Origin: Micropterix aruncella | Lineage: Eukaryota; Arthropoda; Insecta; Lepidoptera; Micropterigidae | NCBI GenBank assembly: GCA_944548615.1 | Contig: OX155951.1 | Location: 41,273,964-41,337,963, forward strand | Direction: 5' to 3' | DNA: 64,000 nucleotides | In this document: piece after piece, positions 1 to 11,289 of the stretch | How positions within the stretch are numbered: the first letter of the stretch is position 1 | How the letters are laid out: every line of letters starts with the position of its first letter | Program-made: the position numbers and the translations under genes | Notes under the pieces: generated by a model | Seen by the model: only the letters and a program-made list of their open reading frames with translations | Databases searched by the model: none | What the model was told of the DNA's origin: nothing

Positions 1-1110
1 ATCAGTGCGTGTTGCCATTGACGATATACGGCACGGAGACGTGGTCGCTGACTATTCGCCTCATACACAAGCTTAAGGCGACGATGTAGGTAAATTTCGA
101 AAATTACATTTTTTGGCAATTTTTGAACAGTCATACTGAAATAACTGATGATGTTAGCCAACAAAAAAAAATTATCGTAACTCATAGTACCTTTCTTAAG
201 TAGATAGCTATTTCAGATTTTTTTTAAGTATTGGAAAATTGAGGAAAATAATTAAATCTGGGAGCTATACAGGAAATTTTCATTTTAGAGCATTTTTTGA
301 AACGTGCCTCACACTAAACTGCACGATCAAGAAACTCAAAAAAAATACTACGGCATTTTAACAATAGTTGTAAAGAGGAATGCTTTCGCATAAATTTAAA
401 AAAATAAGTTTTTCTTGTTAAAAAAAATTATATAAAAAGTGTAACTTTCATCCATATTCACTGTTAAATATTACTTATTACTGTGTGTTTTTTTCAAGTT
501 TGTTTTTTTTTACATAAACTATGTACAATAAACTTGTAGTACTGACGATTATTTTTTTCAAATAAAATATCAGTATATTTTAAAAATAATATTTTGCAGA
601 GCCCGTTTATATTATTTTTGTCATACAATGAGATGAGCGCGCTCTTCTCGCGACGACGCGCTGGCATTCAAAATGCCGCAAGCGACATTGGGTCAATATG
701 GTTCTTATGTGGGGATCAATTACTGATTCAAATGGCATAACAGCCAACCTTTTATAATGAAATGTTATTGGCTCTTAGAAACGTGGTTCATTTCGGCTTC
801 GAAGGCCGACATATGCGGTTGCGTTCGCGACGCTCTGTTTCATGACTTATTATTACCAAATTGACATTTCGATGGATCGGAGATGTGAAGTAAAAAAATA
901 TCGGTTTTAGATGGCTATTTCACCGTGTAAATGAAAGAGGTTTAAAAACATGATAAATCATATGTTGAAAAATAGAAACAATAATAAGTAAAATAATATT
1001 TAATATTATTTTTTTTTTTTTTTAATTTACAATATTACTTTTTTTTAATAAAAAGTGTTCATTTATTTGATAACAATGTTTCTTTATGTATAAAAACAAA
1101 AAAAAAAATA
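1..1110. other. AT-rich non-coding DNA, nothing recognised
   Basis: The stretch is AT-rich with many homopolymer runs and no reading frame of recognisable content. A slightly GC-richer patch lies at about 600-870. It could be the outer part of the Mutator-like element that follows, but I found no terminal repeat to support that. Confidence 0.5.
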
Positions 1111-1113
1111 CAT

Positions 1114-1188
1114 ATCGGTAGGTTTTGAACCTACGACCGGTGTGATCTTATGCGAGTTTAAAACAAGTGCGCCACTTCAGCTTGCTTC
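1114..1188 (-). repeat. tRNA-like sequence (pseudo-tRNA or SINE head)
   Basis: On the minus strand a perfect 5-bp T-arm stem (GTAGG/CCTAC) encloses a 7-base loop in GGTTCAAAACC, which resembles the RNA polymerase III B box. An AGCTGAAGTGGCGC stretch upstream resembles a D arm and A box. The anticodon stem does not pair well, so this is not a functional tRNA. A tRNA-derived SINE fragment or tRNA pseudogene is the best reading. Confidence 0.35.
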
Positions 1189-1432
1189 CCGCGAGTCAAA
1201 ATGTGTCATATATAAGGGGACAGTAAATAATGCCAATACATTTGCGTTAGAGCCATATGACAGAGCTATACACCATGTATAAATATAATATACTATTAGG
1301 CTACGATTCTGACCGTTCTAATATAGAAAACCGTCAGATAGGCAGAATTGTAATTTAAAAAACAAAACGTAGGTATCTACTTTTTAAAAGCTTTTATTCA
1401 ACTTGTAATGTCTGTGAAAAAAAAAACTAAAA

Positions 1433-2552
1433 ATGCGAAGAAATATTACATCAGCAGTAGCTTATAATAAATGTCAAAACTTTTCAATTGATGAGAAAAT
1501 TGATTGCCTGTATAATGACATTTTGAACGCCCCGATAGATGCATTTGGAAACCATGATAAATGTAGAAGTTTTTAAAATTGTTTGTCGGAAAATGAAACA
1601 CTGGATGCAATGAGTTGTTTGATGGGTGACATTATTTGGGAAAGAATACGTTACATAACTTAAAACGTAGGTAGCAATACATGCAAGAAGCCTAATTCAT
1701 GATGTAGATAGTAATGTTCTCGAAAGGTTTAACGGCATCATTGCAAAATTTATTGGTGGTAAGAGGACAAATTACATCCAAAAGCAGTCTTACCAAGCGC
1801 GATGTAATGCGGCAGTTATATCATTTAATACAAAACAGCCACTCTCAAGATTACATAAAAAATATATAGGCAAAAGTCCCTCTGGCAGGATATCAAAAGT
1901 GGAATAAAGAAGGCAGAGGCATTTAAGTAAATCCATTCTTTATAAAAGAAATAAAAGCAGAAAGTTTTTTTGAAAAAAAAAACAATAATTCGCATTATGG
2001 AGAACATTGCAACCAACCCGATGTTCCATCAGAAATATTCGAAAAAAGCAAAGCTCTGTTATTTCAAGAATTGGAAAATAGAAAAATGATCGATTGCGAA
2101 TTGAAAAACTTACGGTTATTCAAGGTGAAAGCAGCGAGTGGTTGGAATTACGAAGAAAAATGGTAACTGCGTCTAACTTTGGCAAAATTGTCAATAGTTA
2201 ACAACACACAAAATGCGCCAATTTAGTTAAATCCATGACTGAAAATGGGATTTGAGATGGAAAAGAAAATGAAACAACTGCACTAGAATGAAAAATATGT
2301 CTAGAAAAAGTGGAAATTCAGCAATGTGGATTATTCATTGACCCTAAATTTCCATTTTTGGGAGCTTCTCCAGATGGAATATCTGATGATTATATTTTTG
2401 AAGTCAAATTTCCCATTACAGCGCATAGAATCTGGTTAACGGAAGCGACAAGAAAAAGAAAAGTGACATTTTGGAAACAGAAAGATGGAAAACTTGAAAT
2501 CAGCATCAAACATCACTGGTACGTTCAAGTTCAAGGACAGGTCCATATATAA
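1433..2552 (+). pseudogene. Mutator-like transposase with C-terminal YqaJ exonuclease domain, broken
   Basis: Reading through several frames gives one degenerate protein. The ATG at 1433 opens a 45-codon segment ending DAFGNHDKCRSF, where a family-typical His/Cys motif (FG-H-x2-C) is visible, followed by a stop. From 1704 a second frame reads NVLERFNGIIAKFIGGKR and continues through YQARCNAAVISFNT to a stop near 1905. This is characteristic of the Mutator-like transposase domain found in insects. From about 2125 a third part begins with ESSEWLELRRKMVTASNFGK, and 2310-2552 continues it with GASPDG, IFEVKFP and YVQVQGQVHI. The Asp, Glu-x-Lys and Gln of a YqaJ/lambda-exonuclease type nuclease are therefore still present. 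Stops and frame changes make it a dead copy. The transposase part plus YqaJ on one chain is how this family is normally built; the exact superfamily name is from memory. No terminal repeats were identified. Confidence 0.72.
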
Positions 2553-2984
2553 TTTCTTTTTATTTATTTTTTTTTAATTTTATTTCTGGAAAAATACAGC
2601 GCATACAATATACATACGTGTGCATAAATGTAGAAAAAAAAGAAAAACATTACGCCTATAATCGTTTATTACACATTTGGATTTCAGCATATTACACTTA
2701 AAAATTAATTATAAAATAAAAAAAGTTCATATTAAATATAAAAAATATATAGAAAACCGATGGGAGAGGTAGGGAATTGGAAGTGATTAGGAAGAAGGAG
2801 TTAGACGATGGTATGTGTATATGTATATAGATATAAATAAAGATATAGATAGGTCGTATAGTGGATATATAAATACAGATATTTATTGATGTTTATAGGT
2901 ATTTATAGATATATAATAAATATTTATAGATATTTATAAATATTTGTGGTAGCTACTGATATGTTGTATATATATCCTTCTAGC
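2553..2984. other. AT-rich low-complexity DNA
   Basis: After a T-rich start there are imperfect runs of TATAGATATT and ATATGTATAT between about 2815 and 2965, which amount to degenerate simple repeats. No gene is seen. Confidence 0.5.
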
Positions 2985-3180
2985 CGTGTTCGGCCACAGC
3001 GACTGCATTGTAGATTCTAGTGACTTCTTTAGTCTTCTCAGAGTCCACTGTTCGGAAGCAGTCAAGTGCGCAGGCTATATTATAGTGCACAGGTGGGCGC
3101 GCGACCACGGGTGCACTCTCTCTTCCTCCCTCTTCTGAACCCGATGGAACGGAGACCGTTACGACCAGAGAAAAGTTTGG
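2985..3180. repeat. GC-richer segment, possible interspersed repeat
   Basis: About 200 bp of markedly higher GC content contains GTTCGGAAGCAGTC and CGGAGACCGTTACGACC words. It resembles interspersed sequences I associate with lepidopteran genomes, but no second copy is present in this window. The call rests on recollection and composition only. Confidence 0.25.
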
Positions 3181-3261
3181 ATGCAGATAAAATAAAATAA
3201 ATCAATTAATCGCTAACGCAGCAATGACTGTCATTGTTAAATTTTTACTCAATATGCAGAG

Positions 3262-3985
3262 CTATTTTTTCGGATTTATTTCGTTTTTCACACTGTCATT
3301 TATGAAATTGGTAGTTATGGCTTGTGGTGATGTTTGAGTTTTTTCTGGAGCTATTGTAGAGATGACCGGTGACTTATTGGTAGTTGTTGTAGTAGGCGGT
3401 GATATAGAAGATGCATTATTGGATTTATCCTGGTTTTCTGATGATCTCGTGTTGTTGCTCATGGGGCTGTGTTGAATACAGCATACAGTCTCTTGTTCCG
3501 ACATTATACAAAATTGTGATAGTTTCCCTTTTGGCAAATCCCCCTCAGTTTTTGGACAATTTTTCGCCGGTAGACATACTCCTAAAACGCCATTTATTTC
3601 ACATGACTCTTCACGGCAGTGTATATGCCAGGTCCCTTGGCACTTCCGCAAGGGCTCTTTCCAATACTGGTAACGGTGATTATGTTGAAAAGGCATTGGT
3701 TGTCAGCTATCGCCACTTGCAGAGGTCCACCACTATCGCCTCCACAAGAGTCTCGTAATCCTTCTAAGCTGCCAGCGCACAATTGATCGTCCTTATACCT
3801 TGCGGTAACCTCCTTCTGAGAGTCTTTGCATATAGTCTTCGAAAGGTGGCTGGTCAATCAAATCCACCACCACCTTCAGTAAGTCCTCCGATGTATCTTC
3901 AGCAAAGTCGATCTGCCTTCAGCCAGTAACTACAGCTCGCTTGTTTTCGATGGTCGACTTTTCCATAGACACGCTGGTCGAATAT
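3262..3985 (-). pseudogene. Clip-domain serine protease fragment, domains in reversed order
   Basis: On the minus strand, 3985-3860 carries frame-shifted pieces of a trypsin fold (ENKRAVVTG, LLKVVVDLIDQ). Then 3857-3594 reads DDQLCAGSLEGLRDSCGGDSGGPL, split here for length, with the catalytic-serine GDSGG motif and the C-terminal GPGIYTAVKS. A few bases on and one frame away, 3613-3470 encodes a clip domain with six cysteines spaced C-x8-C-x5-C-x15-C-x8-CC (NGVLGVC to ETVCC). A Ser/Thr-rich linker follows and ends in a stop at 3262. In normal clip proteases the clip domain comes first and the protease last, and they act extracellularly in immune or developmental cascades. Here the His and first Asp regions are missing and the order is inverted. 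Junction of a 3' exon from one copy to a clip exon from a neighbouring copy would explain this, so it is unlikely to encode an active protease. Confidence 0.72.
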
Positions 3986-4184
3986 TTAAAGTGAACAGCT
4001 CAGACCGATCAGATCCTTCGGGACGCGTCCCGTGTTAACCGCGAGTTAATCCAGACTATAGAATTGCACTATAATCACTAAAATTTATTATTTAATTATT
4101 ATTTAGAGGGGAGAAAATTTTAAAATATGTTGACACTTAGAATTTAAATTTCGAATTTTATTTTGTTGTATAGAAAGTATATAA

Positions 4185-4601
4185 CTAATTACTATAGGTA
4201 TTAACAAGCTCGTTAGGTGCAATTGATTTGAATAATTCTTTAACGAACGTCGGTTGGTTGAGGTTGAAAATGTCGATGGTGGAGAAACAAGAGTCGTACG
4301 TGCATATCAGCCCATAGGCGATGGAATGTTTCCCGTAGTTGGTATTGGCACGAGATACCTCAAACGTGCGTGAATTGCGAATTAATCGCTGAGGAACGAA
4401 AAAACGTAAGTTTTCAACAAGGTATGAACTATCTGTGGTATTGTGGATAACTTTAAAGAAAGTGTGCTGGAAAGAAACTGTAACTGGAACGATACATATA
4501 ACTGGAAAGGAAGTGTGCCTATTTACATTTTGGTCTGGTAAAAACGATCTCCTCAAAACCGAATATATACAGACGAATGATTTGATTTGGACAAATGTCA
4601 T
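4185..4601 (-). pseudogene. Possible LINE C-terminal tail
   Basis: The 138-codon minus-strand frame contains NTNYGKHSIAYGLI and then PTFVKELFKSIAP. This resembles the end of Jockey/CR1-type ORF2 proteins, in which a G-x-x-S-x-x-Y motif is followed by a basic F-K-x-x-L-K helix. The N-terminal half is not recognisable and may read through unrelated DNA. The assignment is weak. Confidence 0.3.
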
Positions 4602-5380
4602 GGAAAAAACTTGTTTGTTTTTATATGGACTGTGTATTACCTGAAATTATCGATCCAGGAGTATGAAGGAATATGGATTTAAGGGAGCCTGAATACACTT
4701 TGAAAGAAGCAAATAAAAGAAACGACACGATAAAACGAAAGAAATCGGTTCCTCTCCCTTGTCCAACGCTTAAGCGGTAGTTAGTTTTCAGTGATTCCAT
4801 CACAAAGTGAGCAAAGAACTCACAGAGAATGTACTTGCCAATAACACTCCAAAGCAAAGCACAAGCAATATAGAGCCACCGAAAAGTACACGATATTCCA
4901 AATCTGTGCTGAGTACAGATCTAATTAATAATGATGAACAGGCTTTTGAAAATGTATTATCATTTGATGAATTTTAATTACAAAAGTCGGCGCACCACTA
5001 CAAAGCGACACTGTCAAGGCTACAAAAAGGAAGTCTCAAATGTACTGCGCAATTTTAAATGTATTTATTCGTCTCTTTACATTTAATATGTATGTATCTA
5101 CTCAGAAATAACAGACTACTTTACCAACCAGAAATGTCTTCATGATTTTTTGTCTTAATGATTTTATATTTTAATTAATAATTATTTATTTTTAATGATG
5201 TGTATTTCTTTAAAGTTTACAATGATGTGCTTACAGTATCTAAAAATAAATTATATTACTTTTTAATTAAATAATTTTTTAATGATAATGTACAAGGCGA
5301 TGGGTGTCGTTATGTCCTCCTCAAAGAACTATTATACCGCGAATAAATAGTTCGATACACAATGTTGTTTTTTAATTCGA
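4602..5380. other. AT-rich DNA without recognised gene
   Basis: Only short accidental reading frames occur here. Composition is strongly AT-rich from about 5040 onward. Confidence 0.5.
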
Positions 5381-5850
5381 TTCTAAATGTTTTTTCTGCC
5401 AAAAAATACTATCAAAAACTGTCACTACAACTATCAAAAAAATACTAAAGCTGTATCTCACGGAACATGAATTGCGATTTATGTCATTTAAAAGCCCTTG
5501 GAAAACTGTATCCAAAACAGTTAACGGCATTTCTCCAATTGTCATCTATCACCATTTAAAATAATTTTAAAATGTCGAAAATTAATTAGTGACAGGTGAC
5601 TCTTCTTAATACAGTTTTTCAGGGGATTTCAAATGACATATCGCAAATGAAATTCTGTAAGATATGGCTTCTGTCAATTTTTGACAGTGATAGTTTGGTT
5701 TAACAGTTGACAGCCAAAATCTAATGGGCGCATTCCAGGGTGATACTATCCCTATGTTCCAAATTTCAACTCAATCGGTTCAACGGCTCGGCAGTTATCG
5801 TGAGAGATTACATACAGGCAAACAGACATACATTTCTCTGAAAATGGTCT
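5380..5850 (+). repeat. Interspersed repeat ending in CAATCGGTTCAACGG-type tail
   Basis: The stretch ends in TTCCAAATTTCAACTCAATC followed by GGTTCAACGGCTCGGCAG and GTGAGAGATTACATACAGGC. A second copy of this word pattern is at 13750-13845. Such tails are widespread in insect interspersed repeats. Both copies here are diverged, and I cannot name the family. Confidence 0.45.
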
Positions 5851-6200
5851 TAATCATCTTGGTGGACCTCAAAATGGACATCTCTATCGTTATCTAAACA
5901 TTTTTTTCCGCACGACCACAACACCTTCCCTACCAGTGGCAGCCGGGAAAGTAATATAATGTTCAAGTTTAGATGATGATAAAGCATAGCCTTCTTCACC
6001 AGCGTAGGTACATGACACTTGCATAATCCCAAAATATAAATCCCATTGCAATAGTGTATACCTAGTGTGTTTAGTCCAGACATCGATAGCGAGTGAATAT
6101 CGCTGCGAGAGAGTCAACCTAATAAACACCTGCCCCGTCGCGAGGGGAGGGGGTAAGTAGGCGGGGCTTAAAAACTCAGATACGGTTTATTTTTTAAGTA
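5851..6200. other. Unassigned stretch with an unrecognised minus-strand frame
   Basis: A 79-codon minus-strand frame (5890-6129) is present, but I recognise no domain in it and the composition does not change. It is probably accidental. Confidence 0.3.
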
Positions 6201-6204
6201 GTAC

Positions 6205-6577
6205 GTCGCCTTAAAGTCGCGCAACGAGTCATGGAGAGAGTTATGATTCCAGTTTCACTGCGTGATAGGATCCGAAACGAGGAAATTCGCAGAAGAACCA
6301 AGGTCACTGACATAGCTCGTGCAATTAGCAACTTGAAATGGCAATGGGCAGGCCATGCACCTCGCAGAACGCACAACCCTTGGGGAAGAAGGTACTCAAA
6401 TGGTGACCACGAACCGGCATACGCAGTGTAGGATGGCCCCATACAAGATGGACCCATGACATTGCCACGGTCACAAGAAGTAGGTGGATGGAGGCGGCTT
6501 AAGACCGTTCGCCATGGCATTCTATGGTGTAGGCCTATGCCCAACAATGGACGTCTACTGGCTGATGATGTTGATGA
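6205..6577 (+). pseudogene. LINE ORF2 C-terminus and 3' end (GAT-tailed)
   Basis: From about 6226 the + strand encodes RDRIRNEEIRRRTKVTDIA followed by LKWQWAGHAPRRT. This is the hallmark C-terminal region of an endonuclease/reverse-transcriptase LINE abundant in Lepidoptera. It continues out of frame as remnants of the VGRPPTRW-type segment (about 6430-6480). The DNA then reads AGGCCTATGCCCAACAATGG and ends in CTGATGATGTTGATGAT, the typical GAT-repeat 3' terminus that replaces poly(A) in this family. The copy is 5'-truncated and frame-shifted after about 6430. A second member lies on the other strand at 37885-38095. It has no function as it stands. Confidence 0.75.
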
Positions 6578-7085
6578 TAAAATGCGCTCGGACGATTTAG
6601 GTGGCATCCGACGAGCTTGGGTCAATAGATGAGAGCCTATAGATGTGAATTTCGTTGCTGATGATATAGAAAGTGCAATTTCAATACTATACACGATTGA
6701 CTGTTTCATGAAAAAAACTACAGCAGTGTTCGGTACAGTTATATATTTTTTTTATTATGTTCCCACCTAACTAACTCGGTTGAAAGCAGGTAAAGAAAAC
6801 CTTTAATAGCATATCTCCCTCGGGATAACAAAGTTTGCGATATAAACTCACTCGCCGGGTTAGGGTTCAAGGCGGCCTGCTACGGACGGGTACTCGCGTG
6901 AAGTAACTTTGTCACATTGCCTCCAATGGGAATGTTAAAGCTTACTTGGGTCTTTCAAAAAGGACCTCTCGCTACTTGGATTGTGCTTTGGGGCTAAATT
7001 TTTAAGATAAGATTAAAATGAGAAAATAATATGGGTAATGCAATCGAACGCTTTAGAAAAGTCACAGCCATTCTAGGAATTTAAA
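6578..7085. other. Unassigned DNA between two LINE fragments
   Basis: No recognisable coding content was found. A short GC-richer patch (about 6840-6960) is unassigned and may belong to the body of the LINE that follows. Confidence 0.4.
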
Positions 7086-8018
7086 GAGCTAGACGTTCGT
7101 CAGATATACGCTAAGGTAATCCTACTTTACTATTATGATTACAAGAATCATCGTTTATATACAACACACCATAAAGTTACATGAGTAACTTTAAACAGAA
7201 AGCACTTGATCGCAAAAAGGAGAACAGGTTTTGCTCAGAAGCACTTTTTTTACATTGCTCCTCGACTGTTCAACAAAAATGAATAGTGTTTTTTCTGCAG
7301 TACTGAAATCTAGGACTAGTCAAGGAGTAAAGAAAAACCTGACAAAGTCGTTTTTAACTATGGGTCGACAAAAAAACAGAGACTCTAATAACATATATAC
7401 TAAAATTACGCACAATTTGTCAAATCTATATAGTATTATTTAATATCTATTAATAGAATGTGTCTGTATATGTTTGTATTTATTTAATATTTTAAAATAT
7501 CACGTACTATAATATGTATTCATATCTATCTACTTATATGTAATATATTACTTTTATTTATTAGATACTCTGTATTTTAACAAATACTACAGGAAAATAA
7601 CGTAATCTATCTACATACATATGGGCATTTTTTTGAAAAGTGTATCAATTTTGGAATGAATTTCTTAACTATTTGTTCCATTGACAATTTTTTCCAGAAA
7701 TGTTTGTCAATGGATGTAACGAATTCCCCGCGAAGAAAATGTATATTTACTATATTTCCAATTTGGCCTTTATATACTATAGTCTAGAAATGTATTAATT
7801 AATCAATCATAATTGATGTAAAAGCCTTAAAACCTTATATCTAAAATGTTAGTCAGTGGGACAAATATTTAAGAAATTCTGTCCGGAATTTGTACACTTT
7901 TAAAAAAACGCTTGTATACGCAAGTCTTTCTTAGTACAGGCGAGGCCTAGTTAGGACGGCTTATTTTCTAAAATAAATGTACCTTTATAGCTTTAATAAA
8001 GACATTTGAATTTGAATC
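7086..8018 (+). pseudogene. LINE ORF2 C-terminal tail with long 3' UTR and ATTTGA tail
   Basis: From 7086 the + strand reads LDVRQIYAKVILLYYYDYKN. From 7217 another frame reads RRTGFAQKHFFYIAPRLFNK, and this together with the A-P-R-L-F-N-K core is typical of the C-terminus of Jockey/CR1-like ORF2 proteins. Coding similarity ends near 7445. The remainder is an AT-rich 3' UTR that ends at TTTAATAAAGACATTTGAAT TTGAATC, an AATAAA signal followed by ATTTGA repeats, as seen at 3' ends of this LINE type. Stops and shifts make it a dead, 5'-truncated copy. Confidence 0.62.
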
Positions 8019-8571
8019 TTCGCAGTCCACATTGTATCTTCATAACGAAGTATACAGTCTACAATAGTCTATATTGTGTCTTCAGTAGATAGGTGCATGA
8101 GATCTCATTGTATTCTAGGGAGTATTCCTATGGCCGCACATCGGTGCAAAGCACGCTGCTCGCGCTGTTGAATTGTAGCGTCGCGCAGAAGTATTTCAAG
8201 TCACGTAGCGAATAGTCACCGGCGGGAGTTCTCTTTAATTGGCGGATAATACCAGCACCAATTAAGGATTCTGAGTCGACGTGAGGGGAATGCGCGCGCG
8301 GCTCTTTCTCCCGCCCCGCTTCGCATTCAATTATGCAAACTCGATCGCGTCGAGTGCATGCGTTTTATCAAGTTGCGTCCTCTGTTTTTACCTAATTATT
8401 ACACCTCAGCGGCGCGGGCAGCGATACACTCCTGCGACACCCAAGAGAGGTTGTCAACACACATAATATCCATGGGCAAAATGGCCGCTACGCTTGTCTT
8501 CATTGCTGGAAAGACTAAAGCCAGAGTACTCTACGAAATATGCAAACAAAACGATGCATTTAGCAACTCAT
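8019..8571. other. Mixed-composition DNA, no gene recognised
   Basis: GC content rises at about 8120-8360. Several short frames exist on both strands, but none resembles a known protein. It could be a regulatory island or an unrecognised element. Confidence 0.4.
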
Positions 8572-8574
8572 TTA

Positions 8575-9010
8575 CGGTCCACACGATGCGCTGCGGCGCC
8601 GCACCGCAAAAATTTCGCCGTATGGGCGTACACACGTACAGTGCACGTACACGGTGCGGCGCCGCAACGTTACTACGATGCCGCAGTTGGCGAATAGTGT
8701 TGTAGTTAATTGTACGTAGAACTAGTGAAATGAGGTAGTCAATGCCAATATCTTCTTCGTTGGTACTCATTTTAAACACTTCGGTTAAAAATTAACAAAA
8801 ATAAGTCAAAACAAATAAAACAGACAAACATGTACCATCTTTCGACTGCACCTAATAACTGAGCGGGGCCGCTCCGGCGCATATTACCGGTTTGCGTGCG
8901 GTGCGGCGCCGGAACGCACCGTGTGACATACCATGGATATTTGTATGCAAGGACGCCGCAGCGGCACCGCCCAGGCGCCGCGCCGCGCACTGCATAGTGT
9001 AGCCCGGCCC
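8575..9010 (-). mobile_element. Non-autonomous PIF/Harbinger-like element with TTA duplication
   Basis: The left end (TTA|CGGTCCACACGATGCGC) and the reverse complement of the right end (GGGCCGGGCTACACTATGC) are similar and followed by the same GC-rich GGCGCCGCACCG words. Both are flanked by TTA on the + strand (8572-8574 and 9011-9013), the 3-bp duplication typical of PIF/Harbinger. The subterminal GTGCGGCGCCGCA word recurs several times in both orientations. On the minus strand an ATG near 8770 opens MSTNEEDIGIDYL, probably the start of a transposon gene left after internal deletion. The length (436 bp) fits a MITE. The superfamily assignment rests on the TTA duplication and the general look, not on a transposase. 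Confidence 0.6.
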
Positions 9011-9191
9011 TTAATGTAGGGTCAGCGTAATATGAGATAAAACAATCTTCTAATCGTCGCTAGTGCGTAAAATTACGTTCGTTGTATTTCCAAAAAAGTT
9101 CGGAAATCGCTTCTTTAGTTTATCCCAAAGGTGGTCGATATTAGACAAGGAGTGAACATCGCTGTTCTATGCTATGACATACTCGTAGTAT

Positions 9192-9438
9192 GACCCCTGT
9201 CATAGGTCGCCGGTTGGCCGGTCGCAAGTCCATATTGCGTATATCGCCTTCCCGTTTGTTTCGGAGATTCTGCACACAGTGAGCTTTGGGTCGCTTCGGG
9301 TCAAGTACGAACGTAGTATCGTAGTGCTATCACCAATAACTTCCCATACATGCCCTCCATACTGCCAGTTCTAACGTGCTGCGTCACCAATATGAAGACG
9401 CATACAATCGGTCGACCGGCGGATTCTGAAACTGCCCA
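9192..9438. mobile_element. Short inverted-repeat element (MITE), family shared with 33062-33445
   Basis: The left end reads CATAGGTCGCCGGTTGGCCG. The reverse complement of the right end reads TTTCAGAATCCGCCGGTCG. Both match the left end of the element at 33062 (TTTCAGAGTTCGCCGGTTAG). The element is about 250 bp and non-coding. I could not settle its target duplication. Confidence 0.45.
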
Positions 9439-9479
9439 AAGTCTTAATCGTAGAACAGCGTCATAATGCGACGTTGTAT

Positions 9480-9785
9480 GACCGTCAGCGTTAAGTTATT
9501 GCTATGGGCCTACATTTGTACTTGACCCCTTTGCTCTTGCGATCGCCTCGACCGGCGCACGCCGTTGATTTGACGTCGCAATCGAATTATAATAATAATT
9601 GGAGTGGGCTACTTACACGGCGTCGCCGACGTCGCGACGCCCGCTTTGATAGCGCCGAGCGAACTCCCCAAACGGGAGCCACCCGCTGCCAATTTACGGC
9701 GCTCAACTTCACCTCGGGCCGCGCTCAACATTTAACTTGGCCAGCCGAATCAAGTCCGACGACCGGCCACTCGCCCAAACTGTGA
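9480..9785. other. GC-rich island, possible conserved non-coding element
   Basis: The composition is GC-rich and does not repeat elsewhere in the window. A 93-codon frame (9504-9785) is open but low-complexity and arginine-rich, and shows no domain. The island ends immediately upstream of a strong acceptor-donor pair at 9817, which makes a regulatory or splicing role conceivable. This is inference. Confidence 0.3.
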
Positions 9786-9790
9786 TTTAC

Positions 9791-9826
9791 TCATCGCTTC
9801 TCTCTTTTTGTTCGCAGGTAAGAATC
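9791..9826 (+). promoter_or_regulatory. Candidate recursive splice site (ratchet point) 1
   Basis: A pyrimidine-rich tract (CTTCTCTCTTTTTGTTCG) leads into CAG|GTAAGAATC, with the junction after 9817. A 3' splice site is thus followed directly by a strong 5' splice site with no exon between. This is the signature of zero-nucleotide exons used to remove very long introns in Drosophila. The same CAGGTAAGAATC occurs after a better tract at 46261 on the same strand. A chance match cannot be excluded. Confidence 0.45.
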
Positions 9827-11285
9827 GCTCTCTACGATATTCTCCCAAGAGCCCTATCTACGTAGGTACCAGCACACTGAAGTAAGTTTCTTTATATAAT
9901 TTTAGACAGACGGAGACGGTATTCACTGCGAATGTTTATTTCATTTACAAGTCTCCGAGTTATATAAACGTTGAAATATTCAATATTAATATTTATGCAT
10001 AACAAGAGCCATAACGTAATATTATTGATTATATATGGTAATAAATTGCTCAACGTTATAGTAGGTACTAGCAACCCTTCTGCGCCGGCGACATGCAGGT
10101 GGCGCTGATAGCGTTTTACGCGAAACTAATGACAACTTATTTGGCCATCTATAATAACATTGATTATATTTTTTTTATAGAGGACTGAGGAATAATATAA
10201 CCATTTTACAATAATAATATTTAGTTATTAGTTTCACATATAGCATTTATATATTAGCTAATTATGTACATCACAGAAATAATACGTAGAGGAAGTGTAT
10301 TTACAGACAATTTTCCTGGTATCACCGTGACCAAAGTATCCGACTTATATGTGATCCAATCCTCCCAGGTTGACCGAAATAACTGCCTAGGAGGAATTCC
10401 AATCAAATAACCATGTATTTTGTTTACATGTCAGATTCGTCAAATTTTGAAATAACAATCCGTAGCCAGATAGTTTTATTACGTTCAAAATGTTTTTGGT
10501 TCTTGTAAGACCAGTGTCAATAGTTTCATGGTTAGTCTTGCTAAAGTGAACGAAATTTTCCACTCTACCCCTACTCTTTAGTAATATGCTTTATCATTTC
10601 TTGTGTATTATTCGTCAAGGCACGTGCGGCCATGACAAGGCGGTTCGATAGTTTCTTACGTTTTTTTTTCGCTACGAAATCAATAGAATTCAATCGGCTA
10701 TATTGAGGCGGCGTGATTCCACACGCGATAATATGTAGGAATACATGGTGACCGTCCGCTCCACATAATTACAGCGACCGGTAGCCGTGGCCCTTTGAGT
10801 GTCGCCTCCCCAATGTCCAATCCACGAGTACATATACTAGCCTTGCTGCCCTCTGTTTACTCTCTCATTACCAGCATTTAAATTGTCTTCGCGTATGTAT
10901 TTCCTTTGTCGTGGCTTTTGTTTGGTTAGTTTGTGTATAGCCATTAGCGACATATTACCATATATCGAAATCGGGGAAACATCGATATATCGGGGGAGCA
11001 GACACTATAAAGGCGACCGACAATTTACAAGATAAAATATTTTTGGCTGTGGAAATCCAGAGAGGTTACCTTTTCCGATGGAGTCCCTTGTGGTTCGAAT
11101 TTGGGGCCTTTTTATTTGTCTTGTACGTCAAAGACTGCATAGATCATATATAAAAAACACACGCAAACGACTCTACCCCCTCGCAAGATTAGTCGCCCAA
11201 CTCAGAACGTTGCCAAGAACCATCTTTTTATAAACGCCAATACTAGTTCGTTGTCTTTTTCTCAAGTAAACCCTATGGGTGACGC
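9827..11285. other. AT-rich DNA, no gene recognised
   Basis: No coding similarity was found. Short frames are accidental, and a somewhat GC-richer patch lies at about 10740-10830. Confidence 0.45.
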
Positions 11286-11289
11286 TGAA

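Noticed and set aside
1114..1188. Functional tRNA gene
   Set aside because: The T arm is good but the anticodon stem does not pair and the acceptor ends do not match.
6194..6709. 171-codon minus-strand frame
   Set aside because: It is antisense to the LINE C-terminus at 6205-6577. The + strand translation is the recognisable one.
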